A stretch of DNA of 64,000 nt from Zanthoxylum bungeanum (GCA_019454045.1 SKCR01036774.1:223205-287204), one strand, 5' to 3'; numbered from the stretch's first letter, positions 13,161 through 25,731 are shown. Notes: a model not told the origin generated them from the sequence alone. Numbers and translations are program-made.

Positions 13161-15348
13161 AAGGTTTAAGCATGAAAATGATTAGGTTAAAATTTGGGTA
13201 AATTGATTTTGAGCATGTTTTGAATAAATTACTTGTTTGAGTATGCTTGTATATGGATGACTTGGAGTTATTTAGGATCAATTCATGAAAAATTAATTGG
13301 ATCAATTTTTCCCTAAAAATGAGGCTTGGCCGAATGTGTATTACCCTTGTAAGTCATGGTATTTTTTGTTTTTGATCATTGGATGAGTTGAAAACTGTGG
13401 GTAATGTTTATTTGTAATTCAATCGGATTGAAAACGAAATCGGACAAATAAAACTCCTAAATGTCGTGAGCTTGTAAGCATGTAATGACTTGATTTTTTG
13501 ATTAAAAAATGTTGGACATAAGTTGAACAAAAGAGTACATGATTAATTGATTAAATTTGTATTTTGGAAATATGGATTTAGATAATTAATTGATGTATTA
13601 CACTTTAGTTAATTGAATTTTAAAATTTGGAATATTGAAATTTGATTAAATGGGCTTGATTTTGAATTGGGCTTGTAATTGTTGTATTTGGGCCTTATGG
13701 ACTTGGTTGGGCCAAGTAGGTTTGGGCCAAATGGATTGGATCCATATTGTGCCTAAATCAATCCATTAAGTCCAAATATAACAAATCGGCTTTAAATGTT
13801 TAATTGGGCCTAATGGGCCAAAATTGGTTTCTTGGCAAATAAGGGTGATTCCTTACTTGGGCCTTGGTATTTGGGTTTGACCCATATTGACCAAAGCCCA
13901 TGCCTTATGAAATCAATTGAAAGCCCATTGGACTTTTAATTAAACAACATTGGATGTTAATTGGGCTTTGAGACCCATTTAGATTAGATTTGGAATCTAA
14001 GACGTTAAAGCGCATTAAAAAGTGTAGATATTTAATTTGGAATTAAATTAATGAATTAGTATTGAATACGAATTAAATTAGATTTAAAGAGTAGTTCGAT
14101 ATAATTCAAGAATTCTTACTTTGAGTACTTATTCACAAACGAGTTGGACTCGCGCAAATCAAATCATTGTTTGAACATTGGATGATCACTAATATTCAAA
14201 GATTAATTAATTTGATTAGAGTTATTGAATAACATGCTTGAATGAATACATGGATGTGATGAATGAATAGCGTATATCGGATGGATATTAGAAGGGAAAG
14301 GGCAATTTTAGAAATTGTTGTAAATTTAGAATTTATAAATTGGACCTGTGTGTCCAGCCTTCTCTCTTAATTAATTCTTTGTATTCTCTTCTCACCTAAT
14401 TCCCCTCAATGTTAATGAGGTTTCTATTATTGTATTATGTAATTGGGTAGAAGTAGAATAGTGCTAGCCGGGGAGAGGAAATGGAGTGATTTGTTCTAGG
14501 AACAAGTTGTTAAATATCCATCCGCATATCGTTATTAATTTACTTTCCGCGCCTTATTATGCTTTTAGAATGCATGCTTAAGGGTGTATGATGAGACCTA
14601 ACAAAGATAATAAATTGGTTGCCAATTTACGCGAAAAACCTTCAAAACATATTAAGCGTTTTCCTTCCATTGAGTGATTCTTACTCAAGATCCAAAATTG
14701 GCATTAGTTTGTTGGCCAAAGTCAAGACCTTTGTCAATTGCGGATGTGTTTGAATCATGAAAGCATTGTTACATATCGGTGTCTTGTCCAAGTCGTGATT
14801 TGTTGGCCAAAGTCAAGATCATTTCTTGTCCATCGACATTGATTACAAAGCTTTCCAAGGTCAATGGGTCCCCCTTAACTGGAATCATTAAGTTTGTTGT
14901 GCCAAAGCCAAGGCTTAGTTGATTCAGAGGAAAAAGGTTAGGAAAATATATTGGATATATTGGCATATATATTGTATATATGTTTCGGACTTGGAGGTCC
15001 ACCTACCAGATCTAGGAATTGGATGAGATCCAATTGATTCTCGAGATCTACCTATTTAAATATCATACAGCTTGTTGGCCAAAGTCAAGGTTGTGCATTA
15101 TTTAACAGGATCATAGTCCACTAGGAAACTGGGTTTCTCGAGTACTCAACAGAGGGTTAGAGGCTCGCCGAAAAATAGTGGGAGGCTAGTATTGAATTTG
15201 CAATTTCGTTCAAACACTTAGCTTTACGCGCTTTCAAATATTTCGTCAAAATTATTTTATTAGTTGGACTAATATAATGTTATTTTTCTTGTAACAGTTA
15301 GACTGTACCCTACATTGTTAATTGGATAATTAGATTATCGCAGTTAAA
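13161..15348 (+). other. Long untranslated leader of C1
   Basis: About 2.2 kb separate the primer site from gag. The leader is AT-rich and has no sense-strand open frame. It is colinear with 33913-36120 in the second Copia copy. It contains three copies of TTGTTGGCCAAAGTCAA (near 14709, 14801 and 15071) plus a degenerate fourth, and an antisense open frame (14685-15002). Confidence 0.75.
14685..15002 (-). CDS. Antisense open frame in the C1 leader (additional ORF, partly broken)
   Basis: Read on the minus strand from 15002, a 77-aa frame contains NLFPLNQLSLGFGTTN, IPVKGDPLT and FVINVDGQE and stops at 14769-14771. The homologous frame of the second copy reads through this point (GAA instead of TAA) and ends at a TGA whose equivalent here is 14685-14687. 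Between copies the changes favour first and third codon positions and conservative residues. No family is recognised. It may be a functional antisense ORF or a captured exon. Confidence 0.45.
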
Positions 15349-16200
15349 ATGACTGGAAAGAACAGTGTTCGGGACATCATCATGGGCGATAATGTCTTCA
15401 ACGACACTAACTTTTCCGATTGGGACATGAATCTAAAGATAGTCCTTGGATCCGAGAGGCTGCTATATACTATAGAGAGACCTCTTGGCCCTAAGCCCAG
15501 ATCTGATCAGTTGCTCGAGCTAGATCTTGGAAGACACATAGTGATGACAACGCAACTGCTCAATCTATCATGCTTCCTGCTATGACTCAGCAATTTCGTC
15601 GACAGAACAAGGGATTGGATCCCTATACTATGTTGGCGAAGTTGAATGATCTACACCGATCTAATCTTAGATCGCAGAGATATGAGTTAAAGAATAAGCT
15701 CTTCCGCACTCGGATGTCGGAGGGTACATCTGTTGAACAACATGTGACACAGATGATTGCCGATATTGAGCAGCTTGGACAAATGGGGATTGTCTTTGAG
15801 ATAGAGACCTCTATAGATTTGATCTTGCAGTCTCTCCCCGACACTTGGAGTGGGTTCATCATGAACTACAATATGATGAACCAAGAGCAGACTCTTGGAG
15901 AGCTGATGTCCATGCTGCGTGAGGCAGAAAAGGAACTTCTTAAGGGCAAGAAGCGTGAGGCGCACTTTGCTTCTACATCTCGGACTTCGAGGGCTAGGCC
16001 CAAGGCGACTGGAGGTGTTAAAAATAAGAAGCATAAGAAGGGCAAGAACAAAGCGTAAAAGACTTCTGGAAAGCCAAAGGACAAGTCTCAGGATGTATGC
16101 CTCCAGTACGGCAAGCGGGGTCACTGGAAGCGTGACTGTCGCGAGTACAAGGCACTCCAGAATGAGATAAAGACGGGCAAGGCACCGGCCTCAGGTATGT
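15349..16200 (+). pseudogene. gag: C1 gag (frameshifted)
   Basis: The start is MTGKNSVRDIIMGDNVFNDT, a plausible Copia gag N-terminus. A frameshift near 15523 moves the frame to the one carrying MLPAMTQQF (15570-16058), which has the Copia capsid pattern (YELKNKLFRTRM, LILQSLPDTWSGF, LGELMSMLREAEKELL) followed by a lysine-rich tail. A TAA at 16056-16058 interrupts the chain. The zinc knuckle after it reads CLQYGKRGHWKRDC, with tyrosine in place of the second cysteine. Gag would form the particle that packages element RNA in the cytoplasm. Confidence 0.85.
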
Positions 16201-17290
16201 TTGTTATAGAAATAAATATGACTACTTCTAGTTTTAAAAATTGGATTTTTGATTCTGGTTGTGGTACTCACATTTGTACTGATGTGCAGGATATACAGAT
16301 TAGCAAGAAACTGGCGTCATAAGAGATTGACCTGCGTGTTGGAAATGGGACTCCAGTCGCTGTTTTGGCCGTTGGCACTTTTGTTTAAGAACTGCCCTCG
16401 GGGCATGTACTTGAACTTACAAACTGTTATTTTGTACCTAGTTTGACTAGGAATATAATTTCTGTATCTATGTTAACCCAATGTGGGTACACTTTTATGT
16501 TTAGAAACACTGGGTGTTTTATGTATAAAAACGATATAGAAATTTGCACAGCTGATTCAAATAATGGTCTTTATATTTTGAATATAAATCAATTTCAAAA
16601 TGTAACAAACAAAAGGCTTAAAGTAAGTCATAAAGATGAAACTTATATGTGGCATTGTCGTCTGGGACACATAAACAAGACTCGCATATCCACACTTTCG
16701 AAGAGTGGGTACTTGGATGGATTTGATCCAAATTCATATGACGTCTGCGAATCTTATTTATTAGGCAAAATGCCTAAATCACCTTTTAGCGGTAAAGGTG
16801 TACGCGCCACCGAACTGTTAGCCCTTGTTTATATTGAAGTTTTTGGGCCCATGTCTAGCCAGGCTAGAGGTGGATATGAATACTTCGTAACCTTTACGGA
16901 TGATGCATCACGTTATGGTTATGTGTATCTTATGAGACACAAGTAGGAAACTTTTGAGAAATTCAAAGAGTTTCGACACGAATTTGAAAAACAGACCGGT
17001 AAAAATATTAAGACATTACGGTCGGACCGTGGTGACGAATGCTTGAGTAATGAGTTTTTTGACTACTTGAAAGAATATGGTATTCTTTCACAGTGGACTC
17101 CTCCTGGAACACCGCAATTAAACGGTGTGTCCGAACAGAGAAACCTAACCTTGTTAGACATGGTAAGGTCTATGATGAGTCGCACTGAGCTACCTATTTC
17201 CTTCTGGGGATATGCATTAAACAGTGCAATACTTATTTTGAATAAGGTTCCGTCAAAGTCTGTTCAACAGACACCATATGAGATATGAAC
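16201..17290 (+). pseudogene. pol: C1 protease and integrase region (broken)
   Basis: The protease core is seen as WIFDSGCGTHICTD (near 16243). The GAG-pre-integrase motif follows (MWHCRLGHINKTR near 16649), then the integrase core with FVTFTDDASRYGY, LRSDRGDECLSNEF and QLNGVSEQRN, giving the D, D and E residues. In-frame stops fall near 16320, 16387, 16945 and 17287, so no polyprotein can be made. The order protease-integrase-RT is that of Copia. Confidence 0.85.
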
Positions 17291-17912
17291 ATGAAAGAAA
17301 CCGGGTTTCTCATTCCTGAAGATTTGGGGTTGCTGGGCATACGTCAAACGTTTGGAAGGTACCAAACTTGAACCCAAATCGGATAAATGCCTATTCATAG
17401 GATATCCTAGGGAAACCAAAGGATATTACTTCTATCACCCACGAGAGAACAAAGTTTTTGTTGCTCTACATGCGGTTTTTCTTGAGAAGGAATTCCTAAA
17501 TGCAGTGATAAGTGGGAGGAAAGTATAACTCGATGAAAATCAGAGTGAAACTATTCCTGGCATTGAATCCTCAACGGAACATGAACAGTTCATCAGGGAT
17601 GAAGCTGTACCACAATCTTCGATTACACAATGACCACGTAGGTCGGAGAGAGTCAGAAAATAACTTGAGAGGTATAGGTTTCTGATCTCACCTCATGTGG
17701 ATATCAATCTCATTGAGGAAGACGAGCCGGCTACGTATGAGGAAGTGATACAAGGTATCAACTCCGATTTATGGCAAGATGCCATGAATTCCGAAATGGA
17801 TTCCATGTAAACCAACCAAGTTTGGACACTGGTTGATGCACCAGAAGGCGTAAAGCCTATTGGATGCAAATGGGTCTTCAAGAAGAAGACCGACAAGGAT
17901 GGCAACATACAA
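17291..17912 (+). pseudogene. pol: C1 integrase tail and connection to RT (broken)
   Basis: The translated remnants include KCLFIGYPRETKGYYFY, typical of the Copia integrase C-terminal region, and QGINSDLWQDAMNSEMDSM, which precedes the RT domain, where a TAA replaces the next residue. Several further stops are present. Confidence 0.8.
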
Positions 17913-19256
17913 ATGTACAAAGCTAGGCTTGTAGCGAAAGGGTATCGTCAACGACATGGTGTCGATTACGACGAAACTTTCTCTCCCGTTGCCATGATTA
18001 AACCCATTCGGATAATGCTTGCTATTGCTGCATATTTCGATTACGAGATATGGCAGATGGACGTCAAAACCGTTTTCCTTAACGGAAATCTGTTAGAGGA
18101 TGTTTATATGGAACAGCCTGACGATTTTGTCGTCCCTAAACATGCAAACAAGGTTTGCAAGTTAAATCGGTCCATTTATAAACTGAAGCAAGCGTCGCAT
18201 TCTTGGAACCAACGTTTTGATGAGATCATAAAAGAATATGATTTCGTTCAAAACGAAAATGATCCTTGTGTATACAAGAAGGTTAGTGGGAGCGCACTGA
18301 CTTTCATTGTCCTTTATGTTGATGATGTATTACTTATGGGCAATGACATTCCCATGTTAACATCGGTGAAAGCTTGGCTTTCATTAAAATTCTCCATGAA
18401 AGATCTGGGAGAAGCAGCCTTTATTCTGGGAATAAAGATCTACCGGGATAGATCTAGAAAGCTGCTTGGACTCTCCCAGAGCACGTACATTGACAAAGTG
18501 TTGAAGAGATTCAACATGGATCAGTCCAAGAGGGGATTGTTGCCAATGTCACATGGCGTCACTCTATCTAAGGACATGTGTCCTCAAACTCAAGATGAAA
18601 GAGACAACATAAGTCGGATACCATTAGCCTCGGCAATCGGATCGATCATGTATGCCATGATATGTACACGACCTGATGTCTCCTATGTTTTGAGCATATG
18701 TAGTCGATATCAGGCCGATCCAGGTGAAGGTCACTGGATTGCGGTTAAGAATATCCTTAAGTATCTTAGACGAACTAAAGATGCTTTCTTAATCTATGGA
18801 GATGGAGAACTTGAGGTAACTGGGTATACCGATGCAAGTTTCCAAACCGACAAAGAAGACTTCAAGTCGCAATCCGGGTACATATTTTGTTTGAACAACG
18901 GAGCAGTAAGCTGGAAATCTTCCAAGCAAATGATTGTTGCCGATTCAACAACTGAAGCAGAGTATATCGCTGCAGCTGAAGCAGCAAAGGAGGCAGTTTG
19001 GATCCGAAAATTCCTAATTGGATTAGGAGTAGTTCTGTTAGCAGCTGAGCCCGTTCCTTTGTATTATGACAATAACGGGGCTATAGCGCAGGCTAAGGAA
19101 CCGCGGTCTTATCATCAATCCAAGCATGTTCTTCGATGTTTCCATCTGATTCGTGAGATCATACATCATGGCGATGTGAAGATCGAGAAGGTCGCATTAG
19201 AGGACAACATTGCAGATCCGCTGACAAAAGCCATTCCTCAGCAAATGTTTGAGTGA
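17913..19256 (+). CDS. pol: C1 reverse transcriptase-RNase H (open frame)
   Basis: This 447-aa frame is the longest intact coding stretch in the window, but only the C-terminal part of what should be a polyprotein of well over 1000 aa. The RT domain opens with YKARLVAKGYRQRHGVDYDETFSPVA, has QMDVKTVFLNG and EDVYMEQP, and keeps the catalytic LYVDDVLLMG motif. RNase H follows, with GYTDASFQTD, DSTTEAEYIAA and YYDNNGAIAQAKEP. The start shown is merely the first ATG after a stop and is not a true initiation site. It copies RNA into DNA in the cytoplasmic particle if expressed. Confidence 0.85.
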   Translation: MYKARLVAKGYRQRHGVDYDETFSPVAMIKPIRIMLAIAAYFDYEIWQMDVKTVFLNGNLLEDVYMEQPDDFVVPKHANKVCKLNRSIYKLKQASHSWNQRFDEIIKEYDFVQNENDPCVYKKVSGSALTFIVLYVDDVLLMGNDIPMLTSVKAWLSLKFSMKDLGEAAFILGIKIYRDRSRKLLGLSQSTYIDKVLKRFNMDQSKRGLLPMSHGVTLSKDMCPQTQDERDNISRIPLASAIGSIMYAMICTRPDVSYVLSICSRYQADPGEGHWIAVKNILKYLRRTKDAFLIYGDGELEVTGYTDASFQTDKEDFKSQSGYIFCLNNGAVSWKSSKQMIVADSTTEAEYIAAAEAAKEAVWIRKFLIGLGVVLLAAEPVPLYYDNNGAIAQAKEPRSYHQSKHVLRCFHLIREIIHHGDVKIEKVALEDNIADPLTKAIPQQMFE

Positions 19257-19299
19257 CATGTACATAGTTCAGGTATTAGATGCTTGAGTGACTGGCTAT

Positions 19300-19315
19300 A
19301 GGCCAAGTGGGAGAT
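19300..19315 (+). other. Polypurine tract of C1
   Basis: AGGCCAAGTGGGAGAT precedes the 3' LTR. AAGTGGGAGA before TGTTA is the usual plant Copia arrangement. Confidence 0.75.
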
Positions 19316-21005
19316 CGTTAGACAGTTATGACCCATAGCATCGCTATTTGTAAAAGACATTGTGTTTTTGTACAAATTAATTATGTAGCAATGGAAATTG
19401 CCTTTTATCATTTTGTAATTGGATTACTTAAATGTGTGAATGATGAAAGTCCTTATGATTAGTTCCGGATTGAGATGATATGAGACAGTATCTATCCGCG
19501 ACGGTTTAATCATTAAATATCCCTAGTCGTAGTATTATCGAGACTGGACATCGATAATGCGGAATAGCCTAGTATCGCACTTGTGCGTGTTATGGAAGCG
19601 TAACAACATAGTTCTCATATATTTAAGTATTGGATACTTATGCAAGTGTGGTAGGAGGTTGTGTTTTACCGATGGTATGGAAAACAGCTTCACTCTGGAT
19701 AGACCCCACTGAATCCCATTGGTAGTATGACTATGTGTCTATGGGAGTCCGTATCAGGGTAGGTGTATTTGGTCTTAACCTGAGACTTGCATCGCTAGTA
19801 CTTGCGGCAATCAATACGCTTTGGTTTTGGTCGTCTAGGACTTTAACAGGTTCTGTGTACACCTCTTCTGGGTTTATTGAGAATCATAGTGTATTGGGTG
19901 TGATGTCAAGACGGAAGTATCACTTCAGTCATATGGAGATGATGGTCACGCAATGATACAGAACTTGTTCTCTATAAGGTTACAACCGTCGGGATAATAT
20001 GATTAGGTCATGATTATCCGATAATAAAGAGACTAGTTGCTTGTGATCTGATATATGCTTCGTACGGAGCAGTCACTATTCCAGCCCCAGGCCTTGCATG
20101 TGACATCAGATACTGGATCATGAGATACGCAATACTACGTATACTACGCCTGACATAGATCATATATTCCATTAAGAATATTTCTTGAGAATTGGGTAGG
20201 CATGGCGTTTTGCTAAAAGCCAACCTTGTCTCGTAAATCGATAAGAACGTAGTACAAGGTACGTACGTGTTCGGATAGTCCGACGACCGGATTTACTGCC
20301 AACATATCCAGGGATCTCTTGGGTCGCATGATTATTTAATTAAATTTGATTTAATTACGACGCAACGGAAAAACTCGTTAATTCAGAATTAACGAAACCG
20401 AGCCCGGAATGTGTTTGCGACGCCACTCCGATTTTGAATCAAGTGCGGCCGCAAGTCACATCGCGAGTCACATCACTTGTCACTTTAGTGATAGATGTCT
20501 AAGTCACCTTTTTGGTGAGCGACATGTAGTCACTATTCATGATGTTGGTTGGTGTGGGCATTTAATGCCATTTTGGAGCCAAAATTTTGCTTTGACTTTG
20601 GTAAAGCATATACCAAATTTTTGGGTAATTGTTTTGGTAATTGTTTTTAGAAAACAAAGAAACAAAACACAAAAACTATCTCCTTCTCTCAAGCAAAACC
20701 GTGAACTCCTAAGTGGTGAAGGAAGATTTGATTTTCTTTCATCTTTTGCTAGCACAATCTAAGGATCAAACAAGGTGATAGGGAATCGAACTTAGAGCTT
20801 GGAATTTCCTTTGAAGCTTGGAGCTTGCAAATCTTCTTCAACAAAACAAGGGCTTGGCCGAATCTCATCTCAAAGGGAAGGAGAAATTTTTGTTGCGCAT
20901 CACATCCAATCCGATCATTGTAAGTGTGTTTCTGCCACTCTTCTTTCCGTATTCATTCAATTTTCTATGCTTATATTGATCTTGGGACCACCCTAGAAAC
21001 CAACA
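19316..21005 (+). repeat. 3' LTR of C1 (internally deleted)
   Basis: The LTR is 1690 bp against 1932 bp for the 5' copy. The main difference is loss of the segment equivalent to 12227-12479, at a 2-bp GC homology, which removes most of the inverted-repeat array. The last inverted repeat is kept at 20376-20394 with 8-bp arms. Confidence 0.9.
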
Positions 21006-22650
21006 AAAAGTGTATATTTTACTTCGTGGATAGTTTGTGTTTTTGATGACTATAAGCAATTGTTCGTATGTTTCATTATGTTATAACATGAGTTTCATTT
21101 AGTAAGATGAAAGACTTTAACGGTTGAAAATATTTTGTGTTATGGGTAATGGATTAATATTATTTATGTTTTAGTTATTAGTTTACGATGATGTTTGGAA
21201 TTAGGCCACCTTGGCCGAATGGTAAATGGAGGAAAACTTGATAATAGGCTTGTATAGGAGGTTTGAATATGACTTGTTTGTGTGCTTATATAAATACGAA
21301 ATAAATATTTATTTATGGAATGATAATGTGTATAGGTGTATGCATGAACCCTATTAGTAAGGTTGGTCTAATGGCATGTTAACTAAGATTTATTGATAAG
21401 TATAAGGTAATGTGTTGAGTAATGATGATATTCGTTTGTTGTGTGTGATGAAACATAAACTTTTATGGTAAGAAAATTATGTAGTGATGGTAAGTATTAT
21501 GTTTTGAGTATGAAAGTGTACTTGTGAGGATGTTAAAATGTCAGTTAGTAATAGCTTGATTAGAAAGATTAAAGGTTCTATCAAGGATGTCCTTATAAAA
21601 TTATTTTGGATTACATTAAATCTAGATGTTAAGTTTGTATAAGTATAAGTCACATAAATGCATGATGATAAACATAAAATTTATAAGTTATAAGGATAAT
21701 GGACATGTAAGATTGATAATATTGGGTTAGGTCAGATTTGGACATTCGTAGACACCTAGCTTTGGGCGTTTCTATTGGTTATTTCGGCTACACCAAAATG
21801 TCCCATTAGCATTAGCATAAGCATGTCATGTGTATTCGGAAAATAAAGTTTGAAGTCTATCATATGAAATTCGGGTTGAATGAGTATGTGTGATGCATTT
21901 TACTCTTAACGATTATGTCATGTTCGTAATATATAGAATTTAAAAGCTTGCATAAGTTATGTACTTTCGATTATATGTAATTTGAAGATATAATGTTCGA
22001 GGAGGTATGCGTGTAAGTTATTTTTGATTCACTTCAGGTATGTCTCATGACCCATATTTCCTGAAGTAAAAAGAACATTATGAGTCAAACGTCTTCTAAT
22101 AAATAATTATAAATACGTATATACATTCATAAGTATTGTGTTTAAAGTTTCAATCTTGTTTGTTTGTAGTCTGTGTGGTTACTTACTAGGTTCTATAACT
22201 CACGCCACCGCCGTTGTTAGTTTTACAGGTTGGCATTCTGATCAGTCATACACTTTGACTCGGTCATCTTGCTCGAGATGGATTACTCAAGCTGCAATCA
22301 CCCATTCTAGAGTCCTGGGAAGAGTCTTATGATTTAGTAAATTATGACATTTTTATATTTATTTGTATTAATCAAAACACACTATTACATGTGTGTAATT
22401 TTAAGTGTTGGGTTGAATGTTATGATGTGGGCACAAAGCCCTTAGGTGTTGATTTAGATATGTTTTATGTGGACCTAAAATCCTTTTGTTATATGATGTC
22501 TATTTCAGGTTTCGTTTTGATGCTGGACTTTGTTCCAAATGTCCATTTTTATGATACATCATGCCCGATTTTCTGTAAATTTAGAGGTTTATGAAGATGG
22601 GTCAATCATGTCTCCTATCAGTAACACATTGCATCTAGCGGGGTGTTATA
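21006..22650 (+). repeat. 5' LTR of element G, segment 3
   Basis: Continues the G LTR after C1; it matches 28880-29175 of the 3' LTR at its beginning. It ends GGGGTGTTATA, a mutated TG...CA terminus, just before a primer site. No open frame of note. Confidence 0.7.
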
Positions 22651-22654
22651 GTTT

Positions 22655-22666
22655 TGGTATCAGAGC
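22655..22666 (+). other. Primer-binding site of G
   Basis: TGGTATCAGAGC, complementary to the 3' end of initiator tRNA-Met, lies 4 bp after the inferred LTR end. Confidence 0.8.
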
Positions 22667-24023
22667 AAAGATTTAGGTGTCGGTGATTGTAGCTCCAGGG
22701 TATCCGATCATCTGAGTAAGTTTTCTGTTACGTATAGACCATATAGGTCTTATGTTTGCCTTTTGATTTGATTTATGGTATATAGTATGATGAGCAATGA
22801 TTTTAAATTGATATGGATGATTCGGATTTTCGGTACATGTTTATATGCTATGAATATATGTATGTGTATAGGTATATTAAGTTAAAAGTATGTCGTTTAT
22901 ATAGGTATATGTAAAAGTAAGTAATGTGAATTCAATGTGTTTTGAGGACAAGTTATGCTATGATATTGATAGTCTGAATTGTGAATGAATATTTTGATTT
23001 ATGTTTTGAAAACCTGGTATTTGATTTTCGACATAGAAGTGTTTTGAAAAAAAAAAGAAAAGAAAGAAGAAAGAAAGAAAGATTTCAGATATTTTGATTT
23101 TGATTATAAAGGATAAAGAAAATGTTTCCGCCTCGACGCTTGATTCATGTTTTCATGTTCTTAGATTTATCAATATGTTTCCGTCGAGGTGCTTGATAAT
23201 ATATTTCTGTCTCGGCGCTCGAAAATCATTTTGATATTTTTAAACTGTAAAACTTTATTTCCTTCGAGACGCTCGAAAATCTATTTCTGTCATGGTGCTT
23301 GATGATTTTATGTTTTTGATCCTCCATGGAGCTTGTATATATTTCATTCCGGCTTGGTCGGGGTGCTCATTATGGGGTTCGGACCATCGAAAAATGGCTA
23401 GCTGTAGGACACAGATGTTGGACGATGTTGTCCCAGGCTCGCGGCCCGGATGGGAGTACGGAGTAGCCCGCGGGGGATTAAATCGGAGAAATAACATGGA
23501 GTCGCCACCCGGTGTGAACCGGGAAAATGATTTAAGGCCGCACTCACCCCTCGCAAGGGAAGACCTCAAACCGTTGGGTTCGGAATGGTCCCTTACTTAT
23601 GCCACTTGTAATGATATGATTTGTGCAATAATTTAATCGAATCTATGCAACATATTTCCAAGAGTATTCTACTTTTAAGTTCACATGCATGAAAGTAATC
23701 ATCACAACGGCAAACATACAATATCACACAATAATCTCATGACATGTTGAATCATCAAACGCGAAAAATAAATAACAACCTAAACATGAGTTGAACGCCT
23801 ATTGCGAAAGAAGATAACTAAATCATGCATAGAGGAATAACGTACTAGCGGCTAAATCATGCTTGAACACAATCTCACAAACACATCAAACAGATAAATG
23901 CGGGAACACAAGTAGATGGTAGCAGTAAAAGTGTCACTAATGGAATGGTATGATTAATTACATAATGCAAGAGAAATCACCCAAGAAGCAATCATGCATG
24001 AAATGTGATGAAAAAGACTCAGT

Positions 24024-24370
24024 TCAGTGTATGCGCATTCGTGTAGTGTTCGAAAACGCGTTCGAACGGTAAACAGAAGGCTCCCGTTCGTGTGGCGTTT
24101 GATAACGCATTCGAACGGGGACAAGACCTGATGAAACAAAATACATGCGCGTTCGAGTAGCGTTCGTAAACACGTTCGAATGGTAAACAGAAGGTTCGCG
24201 TTCGTATAGCGTTTGAGAACGCGTTCGAACGGGACCAGACCTGATGCATGATAAAACAAAGGAAATACGTGCGCGTTCGAGTAGCGTTAGTAAACGCATT
24301 CAAACGGTAAACAGAAGGTTCGTGTTCGTATAGTGTTTGAGAACGCGTTCGAACGGGACCAGACCTGATG
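24024..24370. repeat. Three tandem repeats of about 122 bp with GTTCGAAC palindromes
   Basis: Units begin near 24024, 24145 and 24269. Each contains two CGTTCGAAC-type palindromes, AACGGTAAACAGAAGG and GGGACCAGACCTGATG. Related GTTCGAA words recur at 26045-26105 in the same LTR. Open frames on the minus strand here only reflect the repeat. Confidence 0.85.
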
Positions 24371-24474
24371 TAAGATAGACGACGCAACACATATATAGAT
24401 AAGCAAATCCATAATGTAGGACCCCATGTGCCCGATTGAACTCGTTCCCATTCAATCGGGTGTACCTCGTCCAA

Positions 24475-24895
24475 CGCGACAAAACATCGTGGTAAAGGTA
24501 GCCTTTAGGCATTTTCCCTCGAATAGAGGACCTTGAATCCACCCTAGTTAGCCCATGCGCACAAGAATGAAATACATGCGTAAATAAAGCAACGATATGC
24601 AAATGGTAAATTACATAATAAAAGGCGTGGCAAAACATCGTGGTAAAGGTAGCCTTCAGGCATTTCCCTCTAATAGAGGACCTTTAATCGACCCTAGTTA
24701 GCCCATGCGCATTATGTTACCGTGCATATAAAATAAGGACAACAATATAGGACTTCACATATTCGATTAAACATATATCACATTCAATCAAACACACTTT
24801 GTCCGGCGCGGCAAAACATTGTCGTAAAGATAGTCTTTCAGAATTTTCTTCCCTCAAATAGGGAATCTTTAGGCCAACGTACTAAGCCCATGCGC
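24475..24895. repeat. Three dispersed repeats of about 90 bp in the solo LTR
   Basis: Copies start near 24475, 24626 and 24806. They share AAAACATCGTGGTAAAGGTAG, AATAGAGGACC and TTAGCCCATGCGCA, the third being most diverged. Confidence 0.75.
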
Positions 24896-25731
24896 ATCAC
24901 ATCATCAATACAAAAAAATAATCGTACAGAAACTAAATGGCGGAATATAAAATGCGGATAATAAACAAACAAGATAAAACAAAGCGAAATATGTGTCGTT
25001 TTCTCAAGTGGTACGTGGAGTTGTATCCCAAGTACAGACCGCATTACCGTCCATTCGGATTTGGTTACGAAATTTACGTCTGGGTTTCCATCCTATATAC
25101 CACAAGAGACGACACATTTTCCATTCATTCAAAGGCCATAACATGCATCAACAGACGACTCTCATGCGAAGAAAATTCGATAAATGATTAAAATAGGAAT
25201 AAAGATAAATAAAAGATAGTGCCCTCAGGTCTAACCTTTTAAATAATCTCTCGGAAGTACCGTACACGGTTGTCGGAAGGGTTAATGCTCCGTGGCTCCT
25301 CTGGTTCACTGGTTCACGTCTTTCCTCGATGTTTTCACTGCTCAAGCTGCTATTTTCACTGTATCTCGCTACTGTTTCAGTGACGTTTTTTGGTCAGTAT
25401 TTTGAGATGTGCTTTGGTAACTGTTTCAGGTATTTTAGGCCACTGTTTTGGGGTATTTGGGCTGCTGTTTTGTGTAGTTGTTTAAGGGTTTTAAAGTGTA
25501 GTTGTTCGGTGGTATTAAGGGTTGTCTAAGGCTGTTGTTTCGGTGATGTTAGGGGCTGTATGAGATGTGTTTTGGTCACGGCAATGGGGTTATTTTGGTT
25601 TTATGATTTTCAGCTATTGAGAGTGAAGGAGGAGAAGAGAATTCTTTGTTGCTGATTGCTTGTGTTTTTTGCGTCAAATGAGAGAGATTTCTTGTGTGAA
25701 TGAGCTAGGGTTTGGATGTATGGTGAAGACT

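Noticed and set aside
23292..23636. 114-aa plus-strand open frame, GC-rich
   Set aside because: It spans the boundary of the solo LTR (23403) and so cannot be an ancestral gene.
23954..24474. Minus-strand frames with repeated RTRSQTLYERE-like peptides that resemble a repeat protein
   Set aside because: The same DNA repeat is read in three frames; it lies in a solo LTR and has no start or partner domain.
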